Below are positions 14,089 through 15,256 of a stretch of DNA of 15,256 bases, one piece after another. The translations under genes were made by a program, and so were the position numbers. Source of the stretch: DASPOJ01 sp049790315 (lineage in GTDB: Bacteria; Acidobacteriota; Terriglobia; Acidiferrales; UBA7541); NCBI GenBank assembly GCA_049790315.1, contig JBAQYV010000074.1:1-15256 (forward strand), read 5' to 3'. How positions within the stretch are numbered: position 1 is the stretch's first letter; the number at the start of each line of letters is the position of its first letter. Under the pieces are notes generated by a model. That model was not told where the DNA came from. It worked only from the letters and a program-made list of their open reading frames with translations, and made no database searches.

Positions 14089-14111
14089 ATGAAACTCCGC
14101 GCTTCGCGCTA

Positions 14112-15256
14112 TTATCCGGACGCACGCTTGCTATCGCTTTTCAAAGACCAAATCAAGTACACCGGAATTCCGCACATCACGATCACCAGGCCCGGCCAGG
14201 CTGTCTGCGTGTTATACAACAACAGCGCCACCAAGATGACGGCCGCCGCAAGGATGTACAGCGCAGGAATTACGGGGTAGCCGAAGGCGCGATAGGGGCG
14301 CTCAGCATCGGGCTTGAGGCGGCGCAGGCGAAATAGGCCGAAAATCGTGAGCACGTAAAAAATCAGCACGGCGAATACAACGTAATCGAGAAGATCGCTA
14401 TACAGATTGCCGTAGGTGACCGCGCCGGTAAGCGGATCCAATCGGCGCGTACGCAGCAACACAAGAATGGCCGCCCACAATCCTTGCAAACGCAGGCCCA
14501 TCGCGGGAACGCGCTTGCGATTCAGGCGTCCGATGCCGCGGAAAAACAGGCCGTCGCGCGCCATGGCGTAGTAGACACGCGAGCCCGCCAGAATCAATCC
14601 GTTCGCGCAGCCGAATGTGGAGATCATGATGCCAAGCGCCATGATTCCGGCGCCCGCCGATCCGAAAATCACTCCGAGAGTGGCTGTGGCCACGCGATCG
14701 TCGGGCGCCGTTTGGATGTGAGCCAGCGGCAACGTCACGAGATACGCGATGTTCACCAATAGATAGAGCGCAATTACGATGCAGGTGCCGAGCGCGAGCG
14801 AAAGCGGCACATCGCGACGCGGATTTTTCACTTCGCCAGCGGTAAAGGTGATGTTGTTCCAAGCGTCAGCGGAAAACAAAGAGCCCACTTGCGCGACGCC
14901 AAAGACCGCAATGATAGCGAGGATGCCGCCGGCGGCGGAAATGGAAGGAAAATATCGCGCGAGAAATGACGCGCCGGGCGCAATCGTTTGAGGATTGTGC
15001 AGTGCCCAGAGGGACGAGAAGTTCGCGTGTACGGCCGCGGCGTTATGTCCCCAGAAGATTCCCAGCACGATTAGTCCGGCCACGGCGAGCGTCTTGGCCG
15101 AGGTGAAAACATTCTGAATGACTTTGCCGAGACTGATGCCGCGCGTATTGACCCAGGTGAGCAAAACAATCAGCACCACGCCCACAAGCTGTTGCCGCGA
15201 ACAACTAATCGCATATTTCGCCGAGAGCCGCAGTGGCGGCAGGATCCAGTGCGTCG
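14112..15256 (-). CDS. APC-family amino-acid permease (L-type-like), N-terminus outside the window
   Basis: The C-terminal 380 residues of a second inner-membrane APC transporter. The frame stays open to the right edge, so the start lies beyond 15256; the GTG at 15185 inside a hydrophobic helix is not the real start. About nine hydrophobic segments are visible, with LIVLLTWVNTRGISLGKVIQ near the edge and DAWNNITFTAGEVKNPRRDVP at about residues 130-150 of the visible part. These resemble the L-type/LAT branch rather than the CAT-like branch of the next gene. YYAMARDGLFFRG is the usual loop. The conserved cytoplasmic tail LKPDAERPYRAFGYP precedes the last helices. It shares only general fold features with the downstream permease, so the pair is not a recent tandem duplication. 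Substrate unknown. Confidence 0.85.
   Translation of the reverse strand, partial: THWILPPLRLSAKYAISCSRQQLVGVVLIVLLTWVNTRGISLGKVIQNVFTSAKTLAVAGLIVLGIFWGHNAAAVHANFSSLWALHNPQTIAPGASFLARYFPSISAAGGILAIIAVFGVAQVGSLFSADAWNNITFTAGEVKNPRRDVPLSLALGTCIVIALYLLVNIAYLVTLPLAHIQTAPDDRVATATLGVIFGSAGAGIMALGIMISTFGCANGLILAGSRVYYAMARDGLFFRGIGRLNRKRVPAMGLRLQGLWAAILVLLRTRRLDPLTGAVTYGNLYSDLLDYVVFAVLIFYVLTIFGLFRLRRLKPDAERPYRAFGYPVIPALYILAAAVILVALLLYNTQTAWPGLVIVMCGIPVYLIWSLKSDSKRASG

Noticed and set aside
15183..15185. GTG at 15185 as the start of the rightmost permease
   Set aside because: It lies inside a transmembrane helix and the frame remains open to the window edge, so the gene continues beyond 15256.

Overview
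The window looks like chromosomal DNA of a Gram-negative soil bacterium, most likely an acidobacterium. This is an inference from three things: a large Oar-like TonB-dependent receptor with an N-terminal carboxypeptidase-regulatory domain, a Kdo hydroxylase (which implies Kdo-containing LPS), and intergenic regions with short GC-rich hairpin repeats. No tRNA, rRNA, CRISPR array, insertion sequence or phage gene was seen.

Layout. 1-199: an interspersed repeat and the leader of a plus-strand Kdo hydroxylase gene (kdoO-like, 200-1093). 1094-1857: a long intergenic stretch with small hairpin repeats, a strong sigma70-type promoter at 1356-1385 and a degenerate direct-repeat block. 1858-3210: a plus-strand CoA-disulfide-reductase-like flavoprotein. 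3211-3347: the convergent gap, holding a second copy of the 48-nt repeat. From 3348 to the right edge every gene is on the minus strand. Read in transcription order from the right edge these are: an APC amino-acid permease cut by the window edge, a second APC permease, the bifunctional NAD(P)HX repair enzyme, tsaE (overlapping it), an 824-aa protein ending in a class III nucleotidyl-cyclase-like domain, and then a separate unit consisting of promoter, short leader ORF, TonB-dependent receptor, exported PrxQ/BCP-type peroxiredoxin and a 61-aa Lys/Arg-rich protein.

The most striking feature is the leader of the receptor unit. A near-consensus promoter (7748-7776, minus) is followed after about 12 nt by a 28-codon ORF (7643-7729, minus) that encodes eight consecutive cysteines. 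Seven of these are TGT, although the larger neighbouring genes I read use TGC almost exclusively. Two hairpins lie between its stop codon and the Shine-Dalgarno sequence of the receptor gene. This has the architecture of a cysteine-sensing leader peptide or attenuator controlling a TonB receptor plus thiol peroxidase operon. Polycysteine leader ORFs are known from mycobacteria; I know of no described case in this setting.

The second item of interest is the 824-aa protein. It keeps the two metal-binding aspartates and the Asn/Arg pair of class III cyclases, but appears to lack the usual base-selecting Lys and Asp, so its nucleotide substrate is open.
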